Under the pieces are notes generated by a model, which ran no database searches, was not told where the DNA came from, and saw only the letters and a list, made by a program, of their open reading frames with translations. 64,000 bases of DNA from Asterias amurensis (lineage: Eukaryota > Echinodermata > Asteroidea > Forcipulatida > Asteriidae). The position numbers and the translations under genes were made by a program. Location: positions 9,361,501-9,425,500 of the forward strand of contig NC_092669.1 of assembly GCF_032118995.1 (NCBI RefSeq), written 5' to 3'. This document shows, one piece after another, positions 1-9,222 of the stretch. The stretch's first letter is position 1, and each line of letters begins with the position of its first letter.

Positions 1-20
1 TACCGCAAACCTTTCTATAC
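1..20. repeat. Right end of a MITE (family F) cut by the window edge
   Basis: The first bases, TACCGCAAACCTTTCT, are the reverse complement of the terminus of the inverted-repeat element at 62131-62350 (AAAGGTTTGCGGTAACACC). Only the terminus is inside the window. Confidence 0.5.
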
Positions 21-283
21 TGAATAATAGTATAATAGTGTTTCCAAACATGGCCAAATATAATGGCTGTGTGCAGGCATTTGGCCGATAATTGATATTC
101 ACAAGTGCTTTTTTAAAGATGTACCGCATGTATCTTAGGAAATCGAGTACAGTTTAACAATATATTAAGCACTTACATGTACACGCTCCTTTTTGCTCAC
201 CTGTTCCATCAAGCTTACTAACTATTCACTTGCCATGTCTATGCCTCAGTGCCTTGGAGAAAAATTGATTTTGGTGCTTCTTA

Positions 284-325
284 AATTGATTGATTGATTG
301 ATTGATTGACTGATTGATTGATTTA
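284..325. repeat. (TTGA)n microsatellite
   Basis: About ten imperfect TTGA/ATTG units in a row, interrupted by a single TGAC variant. No gene is visible around it. Confidence 0.85.
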
Positions 326-380
326 TGATTTATTGAAGCTGCCAAGATGGACACCATGCTTTAGTTTACATGTAACTATG

Positions 381-536
381 GCCCTTTTCAAAACCATGGT
401 TTCGGCTCCAGATTAGTTCAGACTAGATTGGCCCCGCGACTGTTTTGACATTTTGAGCATGCTTTGTGTATCTGTGCTAAGGGCTTCAGACGGCCTGAAG
501 CCGAATCCAAAGCCGAAGCCGTGGTATTGAAAAGGG
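381..536. mobile_element. Small MITE with probable 6-bp target duplication
   Basis: The ends are imperfect inverted repeats (GCCCTTTTCAAAACCATGG on the left; the right end read in reverse is CCCTTTTCAATACCACGG) and the interior repeats CGGCTT/AAGCCG motifs. The direct repeat ACTATG flanks it at 375-380 and 537-542. Non-autonomous DNA transposon; superfamily not determined. Confidence 0.6.
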
Positions 537-888
537 ACTATGCCTAGGTGTATAGTTGTATGCTTCAAATCAGTGCGCCATGATGGTTGCTGGTGTTGCT
601 TGGACTCGAGATTTCACCCAAAACCCAAAATGCCCATCGGGATACGCATAAGGGCAAATTTTGGCAGCAGAGGGTTACATCTTCACAATCAGTGGTTTTA
701 AAGTAGCAATGGTTTTCATTTTCATTTTGCAAAGGGCACTTCCATTTGAAATTTGTTAAGTCTATGGGAAACTTTTAGAGTAGAGGGGCACCAAGGCATA
801 GGCCAGGGGCATAATTCCAGACCTGGTATCTACACGGGCCAGTTAAGACATTCTGATTAATACAAGCAAGAAACTGAACATTTTAAGT

Positions 889-959
889 TTAAAGGAACAT
901 TACAGAATTGGTTTTGCTATCAATTTTTATTTCTTACCAATTCTGTAACGTTCCTTTAA
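889..959. mobile_element. 71-bp mini foldback MITE bounded by TTAA
   Basis: Near-perfect palindrome: TTAAAGGAACATTACAGAAT on the left and its complement at the right end, with a loop of about 25 bp. TTAA stands at both boundaries, as for a piggyBac-type target site. Confidence 0.65.
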
Positions 960-1261
960 GTTTATTTGATGCCATTCAAGTGTTGTCCTTCACATCAACT
1001 ACCCTCCAGGGAATAATTTAAATAATCCATGGATTTATGGACTCAATTCCAATCTTAATAAAGAAACTGAGGATACACAATTCGTTCTTGTAGTTGTTTA
1101 TTTATTCTTTAAATCATTGTAAACAATCCAAGTCAATGGAGTACACTTTTACATGGAAAACCCCCACGATATTTTACATAACTTTTTTAGGGGAAAAAAC
1201 TTGTTAATTAAATAACTGTACAAGTATTAAACATGTTTTGGTTTAAACAATAAAAAAGTTA

Positions 1262-1335
1262 CTGGAGCGGGACTTGAACCAACGACCTCCAGATGAGAGT
1301 AGCTGGGCTCTACCAACAGAGCTATCTGGCCCTAT
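1262..1335 (-). repeat. tRNA-like SINE head or tRNA pseudogene
   Basis: On the minus strand an A-box-like segment (TAGCTCTGTTGGTAGAGC) is followed by a B-box (GGTTCAAGTCC) at tRNA spacing, and a CCAG/CTGG stem would enclose a CTC anticodon. The two acceptor strands do not pair, so this is a tRNA-derived repeat or pseudogene and not a working tRNA-Glu gene. Confidence 0.55.
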
Positions 1336-1955
1336 GTTACATGTAGTATGTTGGCGATCCCCATATATTAGTCAACAGGCTGCTTTCGATTTCGGGACAG
1401 AAGCACACAGGACGGAAACTCACGCTGAGTGCTCCGATCATGTCCTGTATGTTGTGGACCGCACAGTGACACAGAATTGACTCAAGTCCTAGTCTCGTGT
1501 GGGTCCTAAACATCGGACAACTTTTGCACTGTTGGCATCCCCTCTTCATTTTTGTTTCTGGTAGTTCCTTTGTTTTCTGCTTAACTCTTTCAGTGTAAGG
1601 TCATGAACATGTATGATCTATTTTTATGTATTCCCAAAGCACCATTACCGTCGCGTACAAGCTTTTTTATGCACAAAAAATAGAATCAGTTACACTTGTT
1701 AGGCCCAATACATTATTACAGGAGGTCATTATCACTCGAGAAATACTATTGACTTCGGGATGAACACAAAACTGCAATATTTAGTGAGAAAGACCCATTT
1801 GTTTATAGAATTTCAAACCCCCAAAAAGCTCAGGGGCATTTTAGGTTCAAAACGCAAGAAAAAAGGTGGGCACTGAAATAGTAAATGGCAGTTGGTAATA
1901 ATTGATTGTAAACAAACTTATTTTATTTTTCCAAAACGTGTTTCCACTACAGCAG

Positions 1956-2189
1956 TGGGTGTGTTTCAAATAGCATCCCAGCGTTGACCCCGCGGTACTC
2001 ATCTGTGTGAGCCCCTGACGAGAGCTAATCGAACGATCACACTTGCCGTCTCATGGTGACGTCATGTACTACGGGCCAGCCCTAAGTGACCCGTTCTACA
2101 ATCAGGGCACTGGGGGCTGACCCGGGCAAGCCCCTGGAATGTCGTCAAAGCTATTCAAACGCGGGGAAGCTAATCGAACACACCCATTG
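1956..2189. mobile_element. MITE, family D (GTGGGTGTGTTC ends)
   Basis: Ends GTGGGTGTGTTTC and GAACACACCCATTG are inverted. The GC-rich interior, with GACCCCGCGG, GTGAGCCCCTGAC and GTCAGCCCC-like blocks, matches the element at 34253-34536 and, at the ends, the one at 60713-60871. Confidence 0.65.
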
Positions 2190-2392
2190 TTTAGCCTACA
2201 TGTAGTAGTGTACATGTAGATCAATGTGTAAATAGTCAGTACGTGAATAAACATGGTGTATAACCCAAACTCCTGCTTTAAAACAAAACATATACTGTAT
2301 ACATGGCAATGTTGGCCTGGTACAATAAGTTTTTTCTTTTACAATCTTAATAAATTAGAATAAATTTGAAACAAATAATGTTTCTGCTTCTA

Positions 2393-2455
2393 GTGAGAAG
2401 ACTGGTCTTTGACAATTACCCAAAGGTGTCCAGTGTCTTTGACACTTTCATGGTC
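2393..2455. repeat. Right-end fragment of a family B MITE
   Basis: Contains AGTGAGAAGACTGGTCTTTG followed by AATTACCCAAAGGTGTCCAGTG, the right terminus of the family best preserved at 52573-52957. The rest of the element is missing. Confidence 0.7.
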
Positions 2456-2677
2456 ATGTAAAGCCTGCAACATGTACAGTGAGACATTAGGATAAACTGT
2501 GTACAATGGTGTACACGTATATACTTTAAATACAGGTGTAAAAATATTGAAATTCCTACAATAATCAACATGAGAAAACTAATCTACAACTTAATCATTA
2601 TGTGGGTGTCTACCATTGAAATCAAGGACTTCAACCACTTCTCAATCTGCAATTTGTTTGGGAACAGACTTAAATGT

Positions 2678-2826
2678 TATAGATTGGTTGCAATACGCGT
2701 CATTGACCACAATCTTTGATGTATTTTACACGTTAAAGGTGTACGCGCTGCGCGCGACTCTTGTGCACTTTTTACATGTTAATTATATCAAAGATGGCGG
2801 TCAATGATGCGTATTGCAACCCATTG
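2678..2826. repeat. Palindromic MITE-like element
   Basis: The arms TTGGTTGCAATACGCGTCAT and ATGATGCGTATTGCAACCCA are complementary, followed inward by TGACC..AATCTTTGAT and ATCAAAGATGGCGGTCA. No target duplication could be fixed. Confidence 0.6.
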
Positions 2827-3017
2827 GCTACGACATGATAAGTATATTAATAACCACTGGGTATTAAATGTAATTAATTAAAATACCAACAGACTGGAAG
2901 TAACTGCATTGAGACAAACCAGGTCAAGTTATCCACATACATGTAAATTTTCACATCTCTTGAAGTTTCATGGTGTTCTACATTGTACAACAAAGTGCTT
3001 TTAAAGGGTCTACATGT

Positions 3018-3465
3018 ATGTACTTTTCCTTTAACACAAAACACAATGTCCACAGATTTACATTAAACTTACACAGTTTGAAGATTATGATAGTAGAAAG
3101 CTTCCCTTGAAATTTTACTTACTGAGGTGCTGAAGTTTTTTAGAAATGAGTAAAACAAATAATTTTCGTCTCAGTTTTAGCATGTAAAAAATAATTAATA
3201 CGTTTTTACATGCTTAACCAGTTATGCTATGGTTTTGGTATAATATCATTACTGGTTAATGGGATTTTACATGCTAAAATAATTTTTGTCTTCCTGAGAC
3301 GTAAATTATCTCGTGAGTTGTTTTACTCATTTCTCAAAAACTGCACAACCTCAATTAGTAATATTTGAAGGGAAGCTGTCCACTATCATTATCTTCAAAC
3401 CCTGTAAGTTTAATGTCAACCTGTGGACATTCTAAAAAACTACCAGAATCCTTTAAGACAAGATT
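3018..3465. repeat. Long palindromic MITE
   Basis: The left arm (CACAATGTCCACAGATTTAC, then TTTGAAGATTATGATAGT) is repeated inverted on the right (ACTATCATTATCTTCAAA, then CCTGTGGACATT). A second inner inverted pair (TTTTAGCATGTAAAA / TTTTACATGCTAAAA) surrounds the centre. The left arm recurs at about 29415. Confidence 0.65.
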
Positions 3466-4366
3466 GTGTATGGAAGTCGCCCCCCCCCCCCAAAGCCAGG
3501 CCTTATTGCGCCGCTGTAACACTAACATTTTTGTTATGTATTTTTGCTTGCATTACCCATCTTGGCATAGCGTAAAAAACTACATGTGCGTTTGTGTGGT
3601 CGCCCAAAAGTTTCTAATCAGTAATAATACGGAAAATTCCCACAAGTATCAGTAATCGAGTCAAGATGCAAAGAGCTTCAGAACGAATTAGAGGCACAAA
3701 AACTGACAAAACAAGGAAACATAGCACAGTTTTCTTTCTGCAGAGTTGGAGATTTAGTTGGGAACACTCAAAGTAGCCAACATTCCAAGATTGCTATAGA
3801 CACTTTCTACAAACGTGATCTTTTTCGAGTAATGAATCAAAAGCCTATTCATCGATATTCTTTGTCAATGTTCAAGCCGTCAAGGCGGCCACTACCCATG
3901 GTTTGAACCAAAAATACTTACGAAGTCAGATATTGTGTCAGTGTTACTATTATGTCGTCCGATAGAGTAAAACCATTTTTCATGTGTATAAGCAAAGCGA
4001 AGGAGCATGAAAAGCGGTTAAGCTGTGGTTACTGGGTGTTGTTGCTTACATTGGTTAGTAATCAATTGCATTGTCCAGACCTTTTGTACTTTGTTGTGGA
4101 ATGTTGGTTTGGAATGTGGTGTGAGAAAGTGAGTGCAGAGAAAAATATTTAAATATATGACAAAAACCTCTTGACGGAGAAAGACGTGTTGTTAGTCTGT
4201 ATGTCTGTGTGTGTGTGTGAGAGAGGAGCAAAGTTGTTGGTAACAACTAACAAAGCAAAGGCATGATACAGCAGGTTTTTTTTGCTCTTCGCATTTGTTT
4301 GAAGAGTCAGCCACAAACCAGAATTGTGCCAGCCCGACAAAATCCAGTATCGAAAGAAGAAACCAG

Positions 4367-4480
4367 TTGCCCTGGCTCAGCCATTTGCACTGACCCAGGC
4401 AGTTGCCCTGGGTCAGCCAGTTGCACAGGCCAAGCCAGCTGCCCCGGCACAGCCAGTTGCCCTGGCCCAGCCAGCTGATT
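4367..4480 (+). repeat. 18-bp minisatellite coding PVALAQ-like hexapeptides
   Basis: Six or seven degenerate units of about 18 bp (CCAGTTGCCCTGGCTCAG type) lie directly upstream of piggyBac transposase remnant 1. In one frame they read as Pro-Val-Ala-Leu-Ala-Gln-like hexapeptides, so they could be a low-complexity linker in the N-terminal part of the old transposase. The frame ends in a stop just after the array. Confidence 0.5.
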
Positions 4481-4559
4481 AGTGACACCACATGGCAGTG
4501 TGTGGAGCAATCAAGTGCCCCCTAGGAGGAAGAGCCCACTCTGCAAATATAATCAACAA

Positions 4560-5115
4560 GAGGTAGGGCCCCAGAAATGTGGACAGGGATTCTTGGCAGA
4601 ATTTGGAACTGTTCCTGCCAGTGGCAATGCTGCAACTTATCCTGGACCACACCAATGCATTTTCTATAACCAAGCAAGGACGACCGTGGCAGAACATCGC
4701 CATGATGGAGCTTTGCTCAACCATCGGGCTACTGTTCTTTCTCGGCCTTACGAAGTCAGGCCACGAAAGGGTCCAATCATTCTGGACGCCTGGCCCCTTT
4801 GCACGCCCTCTTTGCCAGTCCACGATGTTCGGCACACGATTCAGGGATATATTGTTAATGTTGCGTTTTGATGACATGGCAAGTCGTGTGCAACGAAAGT
4901 TTATCGACAAGTTTGCCCCGATCCGAGAAGTGTTTGAGTCGTTTGCCGCTTCCTGTCGCCGATATTTTAGCCCCAGCAAGTCTCCACCGTACATGAGCAG
5001 CTCGTTGCTTTTCGTGGGAGATGCTCTTAGTCCAGCAGTACATGCAAGCAAAACCGGCGAAGTACGGGCTCAAATTTGGGCCTATGTGGACAGTGACGCC
5101 TATTTGAGACTTTAA
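4560..5115 (+). pseudogene. piggyBac transposase N-terminal remnant (copy 1)
   Basis: An open frame of about 178 codons, entered near 4579, matches the N-terminal half of the piggyBac transposase domain (DDE_Tnp_1_7): a HTNAF motif, a tryptophan and GLLFFLGLTKSG helix, MFGTRFRDILLMLRFDD, then DKFAPIREVFESF. This part normally precedes the first catalytic Asp. The frame stops at 5113 before any catalytic aspartate, so no working nuclease remains. A plain DNA transposon relic; piggyBac pieces also lie at 9223-11079 and 19745-19965. Confidence 0.8.
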
Positions 5116-5116
5116 G

Positions 5117-5232
5117 ATAGACGGAATTGGAATCTTTCAACAAATCTTACAGAAAGATAACTTCAATCTACAGAATATCATAGACCAGCATGGGAATCCG
5201 TCAAGGACCAGAGTATATGCATTCACAACACA
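5117..5232 (+). other. Short unrecognised open segment after piggyBac copy 1
   Basis: A frame with a coherent composition (KIDGIGIFQQILQKDNFNLQ, then NPSRTRVYAFTTQL) starts right after the transposase stop. It may be a decayed further part of the same element or another inserted element. I do not recognise the family. Confidence 0.25.
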
Positions 5233-5650
5233 GCTGGTGAGTTCTACACGCTTTATCTTAGAATCTTTCAAACTTACTGATGTACAAATTTTGGTGTGCT
5301 TAATTTTTCAACCCTATGTGACAAGTACATGTAATCAACCCCTGGTATTGTCAATACTTTTATAATTTACTCAGCTCGCACTTTTATTTGAGTTTCTCAA
5401 AAAAAAAAGTTTGAGTGGAATTTATCGAGGAGAAAAAAATATATTGTTGAATATCTAATAATAATATTGATAATAAAGTAAAAATAATAACGTCGGCGGC
5501 TTTTAGTTTGTTTGATTTCTTTGTCAGTCCACTATAAGCTTGCTACCTGTATGGTATAAAAGTCTAACAAGACAGCACAACCAATCAGTTGTATCAACTA
5601 CCTCCAGCTATCAAGTGTTTCCCATTTCAAGATTCAAGATTCAAGACATC

Positions 5651-5960
5651 ATGGAGTATCCCTGCGTGTTCTGCACCAAGTCTGTGCGAAGAAACCAGAA
5701 GGCACTTTAATGCAACTGCTGCAACAGATGGCAGCATCTGGCCTGAGAGACTGGGTTTTCTGCCGAGGACTACGAACGTTTCCTGGATGAATCTTCGGAG
5801 CTCGGATCGTGGCATTGTGAACTGTGTTCAATTTCTATTACTGATTTCCCAATTCCAGTTGGTACACAGTCTGGGTCCAACGGTAGAATGACAACATTAG
5901 ACAAGTATGTACAACAAATGAACCAACTGCTCCAGGCAATGACAGCACAGTTTGCTAAAT
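5651..5960 (+). pseudogene. PHD/CCCH-like zinc-finger remnant
   Basis: Reading from ATG 5651, MEYPCVFCTKSVRRNQKAL is followed by CNCCNRWQH. The CxxC...NQKA...CxxCxxWxH layout is the PHD-like finger found in many transposon-encoded proteins. Further downstream CELCS and a short acidic/Gln segment ending in TAQFAK appear in a shifted frame. The coding sequence is broken by stops and at least one frameshift. Role unknown; it is most likely from a transposon. Confidence 0.5.
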
Positions 5961-6375
5961 AGAAGCGAGGGTCATTTTAAATGGGACTGCCCGAAGGAGG
6001 GAAACAAAAAACCATCAGAAGCTCAAAATGTGAACCAGGAAAGAGCTGGATCCAAGAACCAAGGGTTAGGACAAAACTCCTAAGAGCCCGGTCCAAGGAC
6101 TGGGGGTCAGCTCTGAAGGAAGGGTCCATACAGAAGACGACAACCGAGGACCTCCTGGAGTAAGAGTCAGAATACACAGAGTCTTCCTGGGGTCTTTTTG
6201 ATACATGTATATCTTGATGTATTGACTTGCTTTTTAAGGTATCTCTTTTATCTATGTGTATCTACGTGTACGCTCGTTTGCCTTTTATAATTGTTCAGTG
6301 ATTTGTATTATCTTTTGTGCTTTTTTATATGCCCTCTCTTGCCTTAATGTATTTTGTGGATTTACATTAGTCAAC

Positions 6376-6565
6376 GTCAACATTACATCCCACCAAATCA
6401 GGGATGTCCACCTGTTCAGTGGATCAAGGAAACATGGACCCAGGATCAAGGATTGGGTGAGGGACATCCGTTATCTGCTACAAGTGAAAGGCCCGCAGCC
6501 GGAACACGCTAAGTTTACAGAAGTTGTCCGTCACACCAAGGGTGACGCCAAGATGTTGTTTTGAG
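6376..6565 (+). mobile_element. LTR-retroelement gag-like fossil fragment
   Basis: A short segment resembles the gag N-terminal region of Gypsy-type LTR elements (a FSG..-type start, then a WVRDIRYLLQ-like helix and a VVRHTKGDAK-like motif). It is a small, broken, old fragment; no LTRs or other parts are visible nearby. Confidence 0.5.
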
Positions 6566-6572
6566 TCTCGAG

Positions 6573-6830
6573 AGTCGAGGGCTAATAACAATAATAATAA
6601 TAATACAAATTTATACCGCGCTTAATACTATGTTTCTAAGCGCATGGTGCTGGTGTCCTGGTGAAGACTAGTAAACCAGGGCAACAGCATCAAAATACAA
6701 AGAACAATATACATGAATAATAAAAAAATAAAAAAAAAAAAAAAAAAAAAAGTAAACCAGGGCAACAGCACCAAAATACAAAGAATAATTACATGAATAA
6801 AAAATAAATAAAAAAAGTATGGCGAAGGAG
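6573..6830 (-). repeat. LINE 3'-end with (ATT)n tail and a duplicated A-rich segment
   Basis: On the minus strand the sequence ends GCGCGGTATAAATTTGTATT followed by ATT repeats, the same 3' signature as the plus-strand LINE ending at 59435 (GTGCGCGTTATAAATCC plus ATT repeats). Next to it the segment AGTAAACCAGGGCAACAGCA with its A-rich follower occurs twice (6669 and 6751), separated by a poly-A run. Confidence 0.55.
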
Positions 6831-7452
6831 GCCTTCAGCGAGCTACTAGAAGAATTTGGAGATGGATGTCAGTGACGACCCCTATATCAGTCTTCTTCGC
6901 TAGGAGGCAGAGCTAAGAAGTAAACTCAGAGCGAAAGATGAGATAATAAAGCAACTCAGATGGCGGCCAGCTACAAATTGGAACTGTGCTGAACTTGAGC
7001 AAGTTTTTATATTATGTATAATATTGTCCCCACTTTACAGTATTAGTGTCAACTACAAGATATCAGGTCAGTTTGTTTACCACGAAGAGCTTGACAGTGA
7101 CATCACCCTAGAAGATGATGATATGTGGGAGCCAGTTATATCTTGTTGAAAAAGGGTGAGGAATTATTTTTGTTCTTGTAAATTATAATGCTAATGAGAG
7201 GAGCCGTTTGGATAAAATGTTCACATATCAGTGTATGTTTTTTAAAAGTGTACTTTAAATTGTGTTCTTGTTAAAGGTTATGAAAATTAACTACTTTGAT
7301 TGGTGTTATTAAATAGCTAGATATTAATAAACAACAAATCCGATTTTTAAATATTTTTTTACGCCCTCCCTTGTATTTTTTATTAAATTAAATTGAACTA
7401 ATATGTAGCGCTTCTGGAACGCCCACTAAAAATAGACCGTAGCTCATGAATA

Positions 7453-7478
7453 AGTGACGTCATCGCCGTGACGTCACT
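7453..7478. promoter_or_regulatory. Double CRE palindrome upstream of the P2X7-like gene
   Basis: AGTGACGTCA and TGACGTCACT face each other across six bases, giving two perfect TGACGTCA CREB/ATF sites in a perfect inverted repeat. The first ATG of the gene at 7600 is 122 bp downstream, so this is well placed as a core-promoter element. The function is inferred; the sites themselves are seen. Confidence 0.6.
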
Positions 7479-7599
7479 TGGGGAACGAAGAGCAACCACC
7501 GGTCCACACTCGACCTTCGCGTTGTGCACCCACGCTGACTCGACTCTACTCTACACAGCAATTGCGCAATCAACGACGTACAGAAAAATTATCAACAAA

Positions 7600-8728
7600 A
7601 TGGATTCCGACAGCGAAGTTTCCAGCGATTTATTTTCTGAATCATCGGGATCATCATCGGGCGATGATATCACTGAAGAGGAAGTAGGAGAAGTCTGGGG
7701 AGTCGGTGCTATGCAGCCGTACATGTACGAGCCAGAACGTGGCTCCGATAGCGACAGTGATAATGATGTTCCCCCGGCAGTGTGGGACGACGACGACGAC
7801 ATCGAAAACAGACTGGGAAACTTCCAATGGTGTGTATATTGTATTTTGTTTTAGCGCTAAATTTAAACTTTTGCTACGAATTATACTGATTTTATAAGAT
7901 AAGAAGGATTGAAAACACATATACCAGAACAAAACCTGGCAGCTGTTACACAATCATATCGCAACTGGTTAAGGGCATAGCAACCCACTTGGATTGGACT
8001 GACAACAACACGGTACGGTGGCATCTCGTTCATGTCGCCTTCATAATTTATACAAAGCTAATATTTACTCGTGGGGATTTTCATGGAAATTGGCAAACTT
8101 TAGGAAGACAGTTCGTTTCTATATTTATAATATATTTTCTTTTCCTGGGGGTGGGACGTGTCTCTTTATAAAGTTTATATTTTGGAAAGCTGACCAAGAC
8201 CTATTTTTGTGTTGTATTATAAACTTCTCCCCTGGTTTCCTTCTTCACTTCATACATTATAATGTTATTTCTTTCCAAACCGTCAATATTTTGGCATACC
8301 AGACCTTTTGGTCAATTCAAATGACGAAACAGTACATTTTGACTGTTGTTCATAAGACAAAATCTCTAATAATCCTTTTCGGTAGCATTTATTTTTGCAC
8401 AGACCAAAAAGCACTTGATGGAATAGACCAAGATAAACCTATTAAATAATAATTTATTTCAATCAATATCAACAGGTGCCTGTGTGGATGCTGTGTGGCA
8501 ATGCCAACAGTCAAGGAGAGCATTTGCTGCAAGGAGGTCGAAAGGGTTGTTGCCAAGATGGATGAATTTGTCTTGGATATCGATTGTATAACCGAGCACC
8601 CAGGTTTTTCGGCAGTATGCCTTAATTTATGGGTTTTGGAAACCGCATTATGGGAATACAATCGGGCCTATACTCCACCGGAGTTGAGCTATTTTGGTGT
8701 CGCTGTTTATTCTTTTAGGTTTCGATAA
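7600..8728 (+). CDS. P2X7 intracellular-domain-like (ballast domain) protein, two exons, truncated
   Basis: Exon 1 (7600-7829) starts at an ATG with context CAACAAAATGG and codes a Ser/Asp/Glu-rich head, then MQPYMYEPERGSDSDSDND and ENRLGNFQ. Exon 2 (8476-8728) joins in phase to give W-C-L-C-G-C-C-VAMPTVKESICC, matching the zinc-binding WCxCGxC...CC core of the P2RX7 C-terminal ballast domain, followed by CITEHPGF and VLETALWEY. Stand-alone proteins of this kind are abundant in cnidarians and echinoderms, with unknown role and often near transposons. The expected continuation (a (C)AYRxxxxW-type helix and the final Cys cluster) is absent: the exon stops at FRFR. Either a downstream exon is lost or this copy is a truncated pseudogene. 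Confidence 0.65.
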
Positions 8729-8900
8729 ATGACAATGTGTGACTTTCTTGATTCTAATTATTGTGCTGTATTTTATCTTATTTATTATGTATAATGCTGT
8801 ATTTATTTAACTCTAACGTCTCTGAAATTATAAAAAAGATACATCTTCCCTGTTCAAATTGTGCTAATTCAGTCTTCCATTTTTTTTTTTTTACTTGTAG

Positions 8901-9219
8901 AAAAAGCTGTGAAGGACTTGATGTTGTATCTCAAGGCGAGGAAGTCCATGGTCAAGGCCACTCGGATGAGGAAGAAACTTCAGAGAGTGAGGACACACAC
9001 GACGTAAAATTCTCACATTCAGGACTCCACCGTCTTACCATGGATCCAGCAGGATCGGAGACCACAGCCCTCTACATGTATGTCATCACAGAAACAAGGT
9101 TGCGCGATTTGGTACTGGAGGCACGATCATTATGTTCAAGATGCAGTCGGCCATTAGAAGTTGGTGTTGTTGCCTCAGGGTCATCTGCTCACATAACTTG
9201 GGCGAGTAATTTCTCGTAA
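8901..9219 (+). pseudogene. Open segment between the P2X7-like gene and piggyBac copy 2
   Basis: A splice-acceptor-like TTTTACTTGTAG precedes 8901. One frame reads KSCEGLDVVSQGEEVHGQGH, an acidic stretch, then LCSRCSRPLEVGVVASGSSA, a CxxC plus GSS layout known from uncharacterised transposon-borne proteins. Another frame gives a basic helix (EKAVKDLMLYLKARKSMVKA). It ends at TAA 9217-9219. Which frame was used is not certain; it is probably part of a mobile element. Confidence 0.35.
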
Positions 9220-9222
9220 TGA

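Noticed and set aside
1262-1335. Functional tRNA-Glu gene
   Set aside because: The A- and B-boxes are present, but the acceptor strands do not pair.
3365-3655. 96-codon open frame
   Set aside because: It begins in the right arm of a palindromic repeat and crosses a poly-C tract.
8018-8449. 143-codon open frame between the two P2X7-like exons
   Set aside because: AT-rich, Phe/Ile-heavy composition typical of an intron; the flanking exons join in phase across it.
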